DNA of 28,673 bases from Betaproteobacteria bacterium (GCA_009918225.1 RGEP01000005.1:1-28673), one strand, 5' to 3'; positions 8,011 through 17,021 are shown, counted from the first letter of the stretch. The notes: generated by a model from the letters alone, not told the origin. Numbers and translations: made by a program.

Positions 8011-8343
8011 ATGAAAAACAAGGAAGAGCGCGCGGACGCGCCGATATTCGGTCGGCGCCTTCGACAAGCGCGCAAGTGGGCGGGTCTTCCGCAAGACCGA
8101 TTGGGTGTGGCCATCGGCCTGGATGAAACCACCAGCAGTGCCCGCATCAGCCGCTACGAAACCGGTGTGCACGAGCCGCCGATTGCCACGGCCAAGCTGT
8201 TGGCAGTCGAGTTGGGTGTGCCCCTGGCCTTTCTGTATTGCGACGACGACGACCTGGCTGCAGCGCTGTTGAACTTGGCGGGCCTGTCGGCCACTGAACG
8301 CCGTCGATTGCTGCGCCAGATGGACTGGCGCCTGCCCGAATAG
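8011..8343 (+). CDS. XRE-family transcriptional regulator
   Basis: A 110-residue protein that is essentially one Cro/C1-type helix-turn-helix domain: FGRRLRQARKWAGLPQDRLG at about 13-32, then SSARISRYETGVHEPP and LLAVELGVPLAFLY, followed by a short acidic patch (DDDD) and a helical tail. This single-domain type, with an extended loop before the recognition helix (ETTSSARISRYE), is common in Burkholderiales. Targets are unknown. It stands alone: 139 bp from pcaCD and 163 bp from the methyltransferase gene, same strand. No purine-rich ribosome site precedes the ATG at 8011, so initiation may be weak or leaderless. Confidence 0.88.
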   Translation: MKNKEERADAPIFGRRLRQARKWAGLPQDRLGVAIGLDETTSSARISRYETGVHEPPIATAKLLAVELGVPLAFLYCDDDDLAAALLNLAGLSATERRRLLRQMDWRLPE

Positions 8344-8472
8344 CAGCCCCCAGCAGGGCACGCCGGGTCGTGCGCCGTCCTGCCGTGCGATCGGGGGACT
8401 GCAGGTGCCCTGGCCCCCCGGTGCTTGCCCCTAGTCGAGACCGCCCGGGTTTGGCCTATCCTTCGGCGCTGA

Positions 8473-8488
8473 CCGCCGCAAGCGGCGG
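8473..8488 (+). promoter_or_regulatory. GC hairpin just upstream of the methyltransferase ribosome site
   Basis: CCGCCG-CAAG-CGGCGG forms a perfect 6-bp stem ending 8 nt before the GGAG ribosome site (8497-8500) of the GTG-started methyltransferase gene. The 163-bp gap 8344-8506 otherwise shows nothing I recognise, and I do not see an S-adenosylhomocysteine or SAM riboswitch. A translational effect is speculation. Confidence 0.3.
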
Positions 8489-8506
8489 CAGATCCTGGAG
8501 CCCACC

Positions 8507-9643
8507 GTGAGCCTGCGCAGCACGCCCCCCTTTCGGGCCGACCATGTCGGCAGTTTTCTTCGCCCCGCCTATCTCCTGGAGGCCCGCGACGCTTACTTTC
8601 AGCGCAAGGCCATCAGCGCTGAGCAACTGCGTGAAGTGGAAGACCGGGCCATCGCTGAGATCGTTCAGTTCCAGCGCGATGTGGGCCTGCAAAGCATCAC
8701 CGATGGCGAGTTTCGGCGCACCTACTTCCACATCGATTTTCTGGAACAGCTCGGTGGCGTCAAGACCGACATCCCCGTGACCGTCCGGCGGGCCGACGGC
8801 AGCGAAGAGTTGGCCCCGCCGGTGATCCGTGTGATCGACCGGGTGCGCCATGTGCGGGACATTCAGCGCGCCGACTTTGACTACCTGCAAGCGCAGGTGC
8901 AGGCCTCGGGTGATCCGGCGCTGATGCCCAAGGTCACCATTCCCTCGCCCACCATGCTGCACTTTCGCGGTGGACGTGCTGGCATCTCGCGCGAGGCTTA
9001 CCCCGAGCTGGATCCGGCCTTCTACGATGATGTGGCGCAGGCCTATGCCGATGAGCTGCACAGCCTGTACGCCGCGGGTTGCCGCTATGTGCAGATGGAC
9101 GACACCAACCTGGCCTATCTGTGCGACGAAAAGATGCGAGAGGCGGCGCGCCAGCGCGGCGACGACCCCAATGAGCTCCCGCACCGTTATGCGCAGTTCA
9201 TCAACAAGGTGGTGGAGCGCAAACCGTCTGGCATGACCTTGGCGATGCACCTGTGCCGCGGCAACTTCAAGAGCACGCATGCGGCCTCTGGCAACTATGA
9301 ACCGGTGGCCGAGGCCTTGCTCTCGGAAATGAAGCTGGATGCCTTCTTCTTGGAATACGACGACGACCGCTCCGGCGATTTCCGCCCCCTGCGCTTCTTG
9401 GGCAAGGGCAAGGTGGTGGTCTTGGGCCTGGTGACCACCAAGTTCGGCCAGCTGGAAAGCAAGGACACGCTCAAGCGCCGCATCGACGAGGCGGCCCGTT
9501 ATGCACCGCTGGACCAACTGTGCTTGAGCCCGCAGTGCGGTTTTTCCAGCACGGTGCACGGCAACAACATTGCAGTAGAAGACCAGCGCAGCAAGCTGCG
9601 CTTGGTGGTGGAGACCGCGCAAGAGGTCTGGGGCCAGGCCTGA
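8507..9643 (+). CDS. MetE C-terminal-domain-like methyltransferase (YxjG/YxjH type)
   Basis: 378 residues resembling the catalytic half of cobalamin-independent methionine synthase as a stand-alone barrel. Likely zinc ligands are His248 and Cys250 (MHLCRGN), Glu283 (FLEYDD) and Cys344 (SPQCGF). DHVGSFLRP at the N-terminus and TDGEFRR (65-71) are typical of the YxjG/YxjH group. These lack the N-terminal MetE half and usually do not use triglutamyl folate; the methyl donor and acceptor here are unknown. GTG at 8507 is the start because GGAG sits six bases upstream and the protein then begins at the conserved N-terminus. The TRAP transporter begins 59 bp downstream on the same strand, so co-transcription is plausible. 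Confidence 0.87.
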   Translation: MSLRSTPPFRADHVGSFLRPAYLLEARDAYFQRKAISAEQLREVEDRAIAEIVQFQRDVGLQSITDGEFRRTYFHIDFLEQLGGVKTDIPVTVRRADGSEELAPPVIRVIDRVRHVRDIQRADFDYLQAQVQASGDPALMPKVTIPSPTMLHFRGGRAGISREAYPELDPAFYDDVAQAYADELHSLYAAGCRYVQMDDTNLAYLCDEKMREAARQRGDDPNELPHRYAQFINKVVERKPSGMTLAMHLCRGNFKSTHAASGNYEPVAEALLSEMKLDAFFLEYDDDRSGDFRPLRFLGKGKVVVLGLVTTKFGQLESKDTLKRRIDEAARYAPLDQLCLSPQCGFSSTVHGNNIAVEDQRSKLRLVVETAQEVWGQA

Positions 9644-9702
9644 AACCCAGGCCGACGGCCGTCCGGCGCCTGAGCCGAACTCATCAACGACAGGAGACCC
9701 TG

Positions 9703-10707
9703 ATGAAACACATGACCCTGAAGCTGGCGGCAGCCGCCGCCCTGGTGCTGGGTGCGGCCCAAGCCCACTCGCAAGAAGTCACCCTGAAGTTCCACCACAT
9801 TTGGAACCCCCAGGCCATGGCCTCGGTCAACGTCATCGGGCCGTGGTGCGAGAAGGTTGCCAAAGAGTCCAACAACCGCCTGAAGTGCCAGATCCTGCCG
9901 GCCATGAGCGGTGGCGGCACACCGGCCCAATTGGTGGACCGGGTCAAAGACGGCGTGGACGACGTGATCATCTCCCTGCCGGGCTACACCGCTGGGCGTT
10001 TTCCCAGCACCGAGGTGTTTGAGCTGCCCTTCATGTGCAACTCGGCCGAGGTGGGCGCACAAGCTGCCTGGGTCTACATGAACAAGCACTCCACCAAAGA
10101 GTTCCCCGGCACCAAACTCTTGGCCACCTGGGTGCACGACGAAGGCTATGTGCACACCAATGGCAAGCAGGTCAAGACCCTGGCCGACTTCAAGGGCCTG
10201 AAGATGCGCGCGCCGACCCGGCAGACCAACAAGCTTTTGGCTTCACTGGGCGCCACCCCAGTGGGCATGCCCCTGCCGGCGATTCCGGACGCGGTGAGCA
10301 AGGGCACCATCGATGGTTTCTTGCTGCCGTGGGAGGTGATGCCGTCCCTGAAGCTGCATGAGATGGTGAAGTTCCACAGCGAGACCGACCCCGCGCGCCC
10401 GGCCCTCTACAGCGCCGTGTTCGTGTTCGCCATGAACCAAGCCAAGTACGACAGCCTGCCGGCCGACCTGAAGAAGGTGATCGACAACAACAGCGGCGCG
10501 GCGCTGTCGCAGCAGATCGGCAAGATCTGGGACAACAGCCAGGCCGCAGGTCGCAAAGCGGCGCAGGACCGTGGCAACACCTTCTACACGATCCCGGGTT
10601 CGGAGCTGGACAACTGGGTGAAGGCCTCGGCACCTCTGTATGACGCGAACTGCTGGCCCGGTTCCGCAAGTAAGCCCATCGCCCTTGAGGGGCGTGAGGC
10701 GGCCTAG
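9703..10707 (+). CDS. dctP: TRAP transporter substrate-binding protein (DctP type), 3' end frameshifted
   Basis: Periplasmic receptor of a TRAP transporter. A signal peptide occupies residues 1-23 (KHM, hydrophobic Leu/Ala core, AQAHSQ cut region). The mature part has VTLKFHHIWNP, GGGTPAQLVDRVKDGVDDV, FELPFMC and the ligand-contact stretch LKMRAPTRQTNKLLASLGATPVGMP. The ATG at 9703 has AGGAG seven bases upstream. After LYDA (near 10645) the frame becomes an uncharacteristic tail (NCWPGSASK...). Another frame gives ELLARFRK and TAA at 10671-10673, which looks like the true family C-terminus. A loss of about 20-25 codons with frameshift at about 10645 explains both. The bound substrate is unknown; carboxylates are usual. 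Confidence 0.88.
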   Translation: MKHMTLKLAAAAALVLGAAQAHSQEVTLKFHHIWNPQAMASVNVIGPWCEKVAKESNNRLKCQILPAMSGGGTPAQLVDRVKDGVDDVIISLPGYTAGRFPSTEVFELPFMCNSAEVGAQAAWVYMNKHSTKEFPGTKLLATWVHDEGYVHTNGKQVKTLADFKGLKMRAPTRQTNKLLASLGATPVGMPLPAIPDAVSKGTIDGFLLPWEVMPSLKLHEMVKFHSETDPARPALYSAVFVFAMNQAKYDSLPADLKKVIDNNSGAALSQQIGKIWDNSQAAGRKAAQDRGNTFYTIPGSELDNWVKASAPLYDANCWPGSASKPIALEGREAA

Positions 10708-10709
10708 GC

Positions 10710-11264
10710 GTGCACATCTTTCTGCGAACAGCCGCACGGTGGTTTGCCCTGTTGGGCGCCGCCGTGGGTCTGTGTGTGGGCCTGGTCACCGTGGTCAGCG
10801 TCCTGGGCCGCGCCACGGTGTCGCGGCCCATCTTCGGCGATGTGGAGATCACCCAAGTGGGCATGGCGCTGTGCATTTCGCTGTGCCTGCCCTGGTGCCA
10901 ACTCAAGCGCGGCAACATCATCGTCGACTTCTTCACCCAGCGCTTGTCGCAGGCGCGCCAATGGCTGCTGGATGCCTTGGGCAGCGTGCTGATTGCCATT
11001 CTGTACATCCTGCTGGCTTGGCGATCTGCGGTGGGGGCGCAGTCGGTGCATGAGGCCTTCGAGACCACGATGATTCTGGGCCTGCCGATGTGGTGGGCCT
11101 ATGCGGGCTTGGTGCCGGGGCTCTTGCTCAGTGCAGCCGTGGCCTTGTGGCAATCGGCGTTGTTGGTGTCGGGCTTCATGGCCCAAGGCGGCAGCGAGCC
11201 CGGCGTGGGCGAGCCGGCGCATCCCTTGGACCGGCTCGATCCCCCGCCCCCAGAATCTGCATGA
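10710..11264 (+). CDS. dctQ: TRAP transporter small permease (DctQ type)
   Basis: 184-residue inner-membrane protein with four hydrophobic segments (about 8-34, 45-65, 87-110 and 130-157) and a hydrophilic Pro-rich tail. Motifs of the family are visible: a first helix ending in GRATVSRPIFGDVEITQ, then CLPWCQLKRGNIIVDFFTQ. It forms the membrane complex with the large DctM subunit. The GTG at 10710 is taken as start because membrane segment 1 begins immediately after. It lies two bases after the frame that dctP now uses, but 36 bases after the likely original dctP stop (TAA 10671-10673). Its stop overlaps the dctM ATG by four bases. Confidence 0.9.
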   Translation: MHIFLRTAARWFALLGAAVGLCVGLVTVVSVLGRATVSRPIFGDVEITQVGMALCISLCLPWCQLKRGNIIVDFFTQRLSQARQWLLDALGSVLIAILYILLAWRSAVGAQSVHEAFETTMILGLPMWWAYAGLVPGLLLSAAVALWQSALLVSGFMAQGGSEPGVGEPAHPLDRLDPPPPESA

Positions 11265-12583
11265 ACCCGACCACCTTGGGCCTGCTCATGTTCGGCGGCA
11301 TGCTGCTGCTGATGGCGCTGCGCGTGCCCATTGCTGCGGCCATGTTCATTCCGGGTGCCTTGGGTTACTGGGCATTGACCAACGAGATGGCCCTGCTCAA
11401 CCAACTCAAGGGCACGGCGGTGGCGCGGCTGACGGTGTACGACCTCAGTGTGATCCCGCTGTTTTTGTTGATGGGCCAATTCGCGACCCAAGGCGGGCTC
11501 AGCCGCGCCTTGTTCCAGGCGGCCGCCGCCTTCGTCGGGCATATCCGCGGTGGCCTGGCCATGGCCTCGGTCTTGGCCGCAGGCGCTTTCGGTGCGGTGT
11601 GTGGTTCGTCGGTGGCCACCTCGGCCACCATCACCCAGGTGGCCTACCCCCAGATGAAGGCGCAGGGCTATGCGGGCGGGCTGTCCACCGCCACCCTGGC
11701 CACAGGCGGCACCTTGGGCATCCTCATCCCACCATCGGTTCCGCTGGTGGTGTATGCCATCCTCACCGAGCAAAACATCGGCAAGTTGTTCGCCGCGGCC
11801 ATGGTGCCGGGCATCTTGGCGATGTTGGGCTATGTGCTGGTGGTGGGCTTGGTCTGCCGCCTGCAGCCCCACCTGGCGCCTGCACTGGACCCCTTGCCTT
11901 GGGCCCAGCGTTGGCGCGCCTTGTGGGGCATTTGGCCCATCGTGCTCATTTTCTTGGTGGTGTTTGGTGGCATCTACAGCGGGGTGTTTTCGCCCACCGA
12001 AGGGGCTGCCGTGGGCGCGGTGGCCACGCTGGTGGCGGGGTGCTTGCAGGGGGAATTGGACTGGGCGGGTCTGCAGCGCAGCTTTTTGGGCACCGCTGAA
12101 ACCAGCGCGATGGTGTTCCTGATCTTCCTGGGCGCTGACATGATGAACGCCAGCCTGGCGCTGACGCAGATGCCCGCCGGCCTGGCCGATTGGGTCAGCC
12201 ACCTGCAGGTCTCGCCGTTGGTGATCGTGGCAGCCGTGCTGCTGTTCTACGTGATGTTGGGCTGCGTGATGGACGAACTGTCCATGATGCTGCTGACCAT
12301 TCCGGTGCTGTTTCCGGCCATCATGGGCTTGGACCTGTGGGGGCTCAACCCTGAAGCCAAGGCCATCTGGTTTGGCATCCTGGTGTTGATGACCGTGGGC
12401 ATCGGCATGACGGCGCCACCCGTGGGTTTGAACGTCTATGTGGTCAACAACATCGCGCGTGAGGTGCCCATGGGCGACACCTACCGCGGCGTGTTGCCCT
12501 TCCTGGCCTGGGACGTGCTGCGCCTGGCGCTGATGCTCTTTTTCCCCTCGCTGACCTTGGGGCTCATGAGCTGGTTCTTTTGA
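11261..12583 (+). CDS. dctM: TRAP transporter large permease (DctM type)
   Basis: 440 residues, mostly hydrophobic, with the 11-12 helices expected of the ion-coupled transport subunit of TRAP systems. Landmarks are RVPIAAAMFIPGALGYW near the N-terminus, GAFGAVCGSSVATSATITQVAYPQM, GGTLGILIPPSVPLVVYAI, YSGVFSPTEGAAVGAV and GIGMTAPPVGLNVYVV. These glycine/proline motifs are family hallmarks and the gene appears complete. The start is the ATG at 11261 overlapping the dctQ stop; the frame is open further upstream but only within dctQ. Its last 20 bases overlap the 3' end of the convergent paaY gene. Confidence 0.95.
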   Translation: MNPTTLGLLMFGGMLLLMALRVPIAAAMFIPGALGYWALTNEMALLNQLKGTAVARLTVYDLSVIPLFLLMGQFATQGGLSRALFQAAAAFVGHIRGGLAMASVLAAGAFGAVCGSSVATSATITQVAYPQMKAQGYAGGLSTATLATGGTLGILIPPSVPLVVYAILTEQNIGKLFAAAMVPGILAMLGYVLVVGLVCRLQPHLAPALDPLPWAQRWRALWGIWPIVLIFLVVFGGIYSGVFSPTEGAAVGAVATLVAGCLQGELDWAGLQRSFLGTAETSAMVFLIFLGADMMNASLALTQMPAGLADWVSHLQVSPLVIVAAVLLFYVMLGCVMDELSMMLLTIPVLFPAIMGLDLWGLNPEAKAIWFGILVLMTVGIGMTAPPVGLNVYVVNNIAREVPMGDTYRGVLPFLAWDVLRLALMLFFPSLTLGLMSWFF

Positions 12584-13205
12584 GCTCCACCAGTGATTTG
12601 AGGCCGCCTGCAGCGTCGGTGCGGCCGGCGTGCAATTCGGCCGTGGTGTAGCGCCGGCGGTTTTCGTCATCTTCGGCCAAAGGCTGAACCGGCACCAGGC
12701 TGGTGCGGCAGCGGCGGGCCAGCGATTGGTACACGCCGGTTCCTTCGCTCTTCCACTTCACCTCGTCGTCGCTGAGCTCGCGCACCACCTTGGCGGGCGT
12801 GCCCACCAGCAACACCCGCGGCGGCACCTTCAGGCCTGCGCGCACGAATGCGCCAGCCGCCACGATGGTGGATTCGCCGATTTCCACCTCATCCATCACC
12901 ACGCTGTTCATGCCCACCAGAGCGTTGCGCCCCACGATGCAGCCGTGCAAGACGGCGCCATGGCCGATGTGCCCGTCCACCTCCACCACGCAGTCCTTGC
13001 CGGGGAAGGCATGCAGCACGCAGGTGTCTTGCACATTGGCACCTTCGCGCACCACGATGCGGCCGAAGTCGCCGCGCAGGCTGGCCAAGGGGCCGATGTA
13101 GCAGTGCGCGCCCACCCAGACGTCGCCAATCAGCTCGGCGCTGGGATGCACGAAGGCGGTGGGGTGAACCACCGGGGACAAGCCGTCCAGGGAGTAGCAG
13201 GGCAT
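12564..13205 (-). CDS. paaY: Phenylacetate-pathway protein PaaY (left-handed beta-helix, gamma-carbonic-anhydrase-like)
   Basis: 213 residues, collinear with E. coli PaaY, a trimeric hexapeptide-repeat protein reported to act as a thioesterase on CoA dead-end products of phenylacetate degradation. Seen here: MPCYSLDGLSPVVHPTAFVH, GPLASLRGDFGRIVV, GANVQDTCVLHAFP and GHIGHGAVLHGC, where the His residues match the metal-site positions, then NALVGMNSVVMD and GTPAKVVRELSD. The ATG at 13205 matches the family start (MPxYxxDG). The open frame upstream to 13265 crosses the operator and is rejected. It is divergent from paaG across a 78-bp region with a TetR-type palindrome, so both are probably controlled together. 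It converges on dctM with a 20-bp overlap. Confidence 0.95.
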   Translation of the reverse strand: MPCYSLDGLSPVVHPTAFVHPSAELIGDVWVGAHCYIGPLASLRGDFGRIVVREGANVQDTCVLHAFPGKDCVVEVDGHIGHGAVLHGCIVGRNALVGMNSVVMDEVEIGESTIVAAGAFVRAGLKVPPRVLLVGTPAKVVRELSDDEVKWKSEGTGVYQSLARRCRTSLVPVQPLAEDDENRRRYTTAELHAGRTDAAGGLKSLVELKRTSS

Positions 13206-13219
13206 GGGAAATCCATTAA

Positions 13220-13248
13220 TTGACCGACCGGTCGGTAAACTATACGAT
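13220..13248 (+). promoter_or_regulatory. Candidate sigma-70 promoter for paaG and the paa operon
   Basis: TTGACC (13220-13225) and TACGAT (13243-13248) are separated by 17 bp, a good vegetative-promoter fit, with the -10 box ending 35 bases before the paaG ATG. The palindromic operator lies wholly between the two boxes, so a bound repressor would block RNA polymerase. A divergent promoter for paaY probably overlaps, with AT-rich aattaat on the other strand, but I cannot place it firmly. Confidence 0.6.
13223..13236. promoter_or_regulatory. 14-bp perfect palindrome, likely operator for the TetR-family PaaR
   Basis: ACCGACCGGTCGGT is a perfect inverted repeat in the paaY-paaG intergenic region. 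Its size and form suit TetR-family dimers. The only TetR gene in the window is the one within this operon (19972-20655). No second full copy was seen by eye; partial half-sites (accgac) occur in the paaK leader. Assignment to PaaR is inference. Confidence 0.65.
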
Positions 13249-13283
13249 AGAGGCTTCAACTGCACAACTCACCCCCTGCCGCC

Positions 13284-14081
13284 ATGACCGCCCACCCCGC
13301 TGATGAGCCCACCCTCCTGGTGCAGGACCAGGCCGGTGTGCGCACCCTCACGCTCAACCGCCCCGCGGCGCTCAACAGCTTCACTGTGGCCATGCACCTG
13401 GCCCTGCGCGGCGCGCTGGAGGCCGCCGCTGCGGATCGCGCCGTCCGTTGCGTGGTGCTCACCGGTGCTGGCCGTGGCTTCTGTGCAGGTCAAGACCTGG
13501 CCGAAGTCATGGATGGCAGCGCGCCGGGGGTGGGCGACCTGGTGGCGCAGTACTACAAGCCCTTGGCCTTGCAGATCAGCCGCATGCCCGTGCCGGTGAT
13601 CGCGGCGGTCAATGGGGTGGCCGCCGGGGCCGGCGCGAACCTGGCGCTGGGTTGCGACCTGGTGGTGGCGGCCGAGTCGGCTTCGTTCATCCAAGCCTTC
13701 TCCAAGATTGGCCTGGTGCCCGATTGCGGCGGCACCTGGCTGCTGCCGCGCCTGGTGGGCCGCGCCCAGGCTTTGGGCTTGGCCCTCACCGGCGACAAGC
13801 TGGGTGCTGCACAGGCCAAGGCACTGGGCTTGATTTGGCAGTGTGTGCCCGATGCTGAACTCTCGGCGACCGTGCACGCCCTGGCCGCGCGCTTGGCGGC
13901 CATGCCCGTCAAGGCGATGGTGGCCACGCGCCTGGCCATGGATGCGGCTCAGCACCTGGGCTTGGAAGCCGCCTTGGCCGAAGAGGGGCGTCTGCAGGCC
14001 GGCCTGGCCGCGGCGGCCGATTGCCAAGAGGGCATCGCGGCCTTCTTGGCCAAACGAGCCCCCAACTTCACCGACCGTTAA
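13284..14081 (+). CDS. paaG: 1,2-epoxyphenylacetyl-CoA isomerase
   Basis: Converts ring-1,2-epoxyphenylacetyl-CoA to the seven-membered oxepin-CoA; crotonase superfamily, cytosolic. 265 residues. The two oxyanion-hole segments are visible: GRGFCAGQDLAEV after VVLTGA, and NGVAAGAGANLALGCDLVVAAESA. The catalytic-Asp region of the PaaG group is FSKIGLVPDCGGTWLLPRLVG. The C-terminus follows the family (AFLAKRAPNFTDR). First gene after the likely PaaR-controlled promoter, and nine bases before paaI. The ATG at 13284 has only a weak ribosome site. Family and context together make the call firm. Confidence 0.95.
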   Translation: MTAHPADEPTLLVQDQAGVRTLTLNRPAALNSFTVAMHLALRGALEAAAADRAVRCVVLTGAGRGFCAGQDLAEVMDGSAPGVGDLVAQYYKPLALQISRMPVPVIAAVNGVAAGAGANLALGCDLVVAAESASFIQAFSKIGLVPDCGGTWLLPRLVGRAQALGLALTGDKLGAAQAKALGLIWQCVPDAELSATVHALAARLAAMPVKAMVATRLAMDAAQHLGLEAALAEEGRLQAGLAAAADCQEGIAAFLAKRAPNFTDR

Positions 14082-14090
14082 GGCCTGTCC

Positions 14091-14555
14091 ATGTCGACCT
14101 TGTCGCCCGCAAACGGCACGTCTGCCCCTTCACCGGCCCTGGCCCTGGCCGCGCGCGTGCGCGAGGCCATGCTCCAAGGTGACCAAGCCACCGCCCACAT
14201 GGGCATTGCCATCACCGAGGTAGGCCCGGGCAGCGCCACGGCCACCATGACCGTGCAGCCCTGGATGCTCAACGGACACGCCACCTGTCACGGCGGGTTC
14301 ATTGCCACGCTGGCCGACAGCGCTTTCGCCTTTGCTTGCAACGCCTACAACGAAGTCACCGTGGCTTCAGGTTTTGACATCAGCATCGTGGCGCCGGCGC
14401 GCTTGGGGGATGTGCTCACCGCGGTGTGCACCGAACAGAACAAGACCGCCCGAACCGGGGTGTATGACGTGGAGGTGCGCAACCAAGCCCTCGAGCGCAT
14501 CGCCCTGTTCCGGGGGCGCTCCTACACCTTGAAGGGCAAGCCGGTGGTGACCTGA
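14091..14555 (+). CDS. paaI: Hydroxyphenylacetyl-CoA thioesterase (hotdog fold)
   Basis: 154 residues. PaaI hydrolyses ring-hydroxylated phenylacetyl-CoA derivatives and so rescues CoA when the pathway stalls. The hotdog-fold signature is present: MLNGHATCHGGFIATLADSAFAFACN, with the HGG stretch and the catalytic Asp in the long helix, then VASGFDISIVAPARLGDVLTA and a terminal strand (VYDVEVRNQ ... ALFRGRSYTLKGKPV). The start at ATG 14091 has an AAGG seven bases upstream. It lies between paaG and paaK in the operon, separated from paaK by a 131-bp leader with direct repeats. Confidence 0.94.
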   Translation: MSTLSPANGTSAPSPALALAARVREAMLQGDQATAHMGIAITEVGPGSATATMTVQPWMLNGHATCHGGFIATLADSAFAFACNAYNEVTVASGFDISIVAPARLGDVLTAVCTEQNKTARTGVYDVEVRNQALERIALFRGRSYTLKGKPVVT

Positions 14556-14579
14556 GCGGGTCGCGCTTACAGCCGTCCG

Positions 14580-14675
14580 AAGCGACGCATAGCCAACAGA
14601 CTTTCGCCCAAGCGACAAATTGCCAACGTCACGTCGAATACCGACACATCGAGTACCGACCATCGAATTTCCGGA
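14580..14675 (+). repeat. Short direct repeats in the paaI-paaK intergenic leader
   Basis: Two repeat types lie end to end in the 131-bp gap. First, two 19-mers with 30-bp spacing (aagcgacgcatagccaaca at 14580 and aagcgacaaattgccaacg at 14610; 15 of 19 match). Second, three units of about 15 bp starting tcgaataccgac (14634), tcgagtaccgac (14649) and tcgaatttccgg (14663). The last unit contains the GGAG ribosome site of paaK. Two of them carry an accgac half-site like the operator at 13223. Function unknown. Confidence 0.6.
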
Positions 14676-14686
14676 GACACAACACC

Positions 14687-16006
<1,320 letters not shown>

Positions 16007-16019
16007 TCAAGGAGCCACC

Positions 16020-17021
16020 ATGTACACCCAATCCATGGACACGCAAGCCCCAGAGGCGCGCAAGTCCATCCGAACCGCTGAAGAGGCGGTCCTGCAGGAG
16101 CGATTTGACGAACGCATCGATGCCGGTGAGTTCATCGAAGCCAAGGACTGGATGCCCGAGGACTACCGCAAGACGTTGATTCGCCAGATCAGCCAGCATG
16201 CGCACTCGGAGATCGTGGGCATGCTGCCTGAGGGCAACTGGGTCACGCGCGCACCCACCCTCAAGCGCAAGGCCATTTTGCTGGCCAAGATTCAAGACGA
16301 AGCCGGCCATGGCCTGTACCTGTACTCGGCGGCCGAAACCCTGGGCGTCAGCCGTGACCAGCTGCTCGCAGCGCTGCACAGCGGCAAGGCCAAGTACAGC
16401 TCTATCTTCAACTACCCCACCTTGAGCTGGGCCGACGTGGGCGTGATTGGTTGGTTGGTCGATGGTGCGGCCATCATGAACCAGGTGCCGATTTGCCGCT
16501 GCAGTTACGCGCCCTATGCGCGGGCCATGATCCGCATTTGCCGCGAAGAGAGCTTTCATCAGCGCCAGGGCTTTGATGCCCTGCTCACGATGATGCGTGA
16601 GGGCACCGATGGCCAGCGGGCCATGGTGCAGGACGCGGTGAACCGGTGGTGGTGGCCCAGCATCATGATGTTCGGCCCGCATGACGCGGACAGCCCCAAC
16701 AGCGCCCAGGGCATGCGTTGGGGCATCAAACGGGTGTCCAACGACGAACTGCGCCAGAAGTTTGTGGACGCCACCGTCGACCAGGCCAAGGTCTTGGGCG
16801 TCACGCTTCCCGACCCGGACCTGAAGTGGAACGAGGCCCGTGGCCATTGGGACTTTGGCGCCATCGACTGGAGCGAGTTCTGGAACGTGGTGGGCGGAAA
16901 CGGCCCCTGCAACAAGGAGCGCTTGGCCACGCGCGTAACGGCGTGGGAAGAGGGGGCCTGGGTACGCGAAGCGGCCATGGCCCATGCACGCAAACACAGC
17001 CCGAAGCAGGAGGCCGCATGA
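16020..17021 (+). CDS. paaA: Phenylacetyl-CoA epoxidase subunit A (catalytic diiron subunit)
   Basis: Catalytic subunit of the ring-1,2-phenylacetyl-CoA epoxidase, a bacterial multicomponent monooxygenase. 333 residues with a ferritin-like diiron core. Visible ligand motifs are HSEIVGMLPEGNW (62-74), QDEAGHGLYLY (92-102, Glu and His of the first ExxH type site) and REESFHQRQGF (175-185, second site). The PaaA-typical NRWWWPSIMMFGPHD is also present. The start is the ATG at 16020, with AAGGAG eight bases upstream; an in-frame ATG five codons later is a minor alternative. The stop overlaps the paaB start by four bases. Confidence 0.97.
   Translation: MYTQSMDTQAPEARKSIRTAEEAVLQERFDERIDAGEFIEAKDWMPEDYRKTLIRQISQHAHSEIVGMLPEGNWVTRAPTLKRKAILLAKIQDEAGHGLYLYSAAETLGVSRDQLLAALHSGKAKYSSIFNYPTLSWADVGVIGWLVDGAAIMNQVPICRCSYAPYARAMIRICREESFHQRQGFDALLTMMREGTDGQRAMVQDAVNRWWWPSIMMFGPHDADSPNSAQGMRWGIKRVSNDELRQKFVDATVDQAKVLGVTLPDPDLKWNEARGHWDFGAIDWSEFWNVVGGNGPCNKERLATRVTAWEEGAWVREAAMAHARKHSPKQEAA

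Noticed and set aside
8344..8506. A SAM, SAH or cobalamin riboswitch ahead of the MetE-like gene
   Set aside because: I looked for the conserved cores and saw only a simple GC hairpin.
11099..12670. A 523-residue open frame antisense to dctM
   Set aside because: It mirrors dctM codon bias, is rich in His/Gln/Arg, and has no recognisable motif; a GC-rich shadow frame.
14065..14080. A second PaaR operator (accgaccgtt) at the end of paaG
   Set aside because: Only half a palindrome, and it lies in coding sequence for the conserved TDR end of PaaG.
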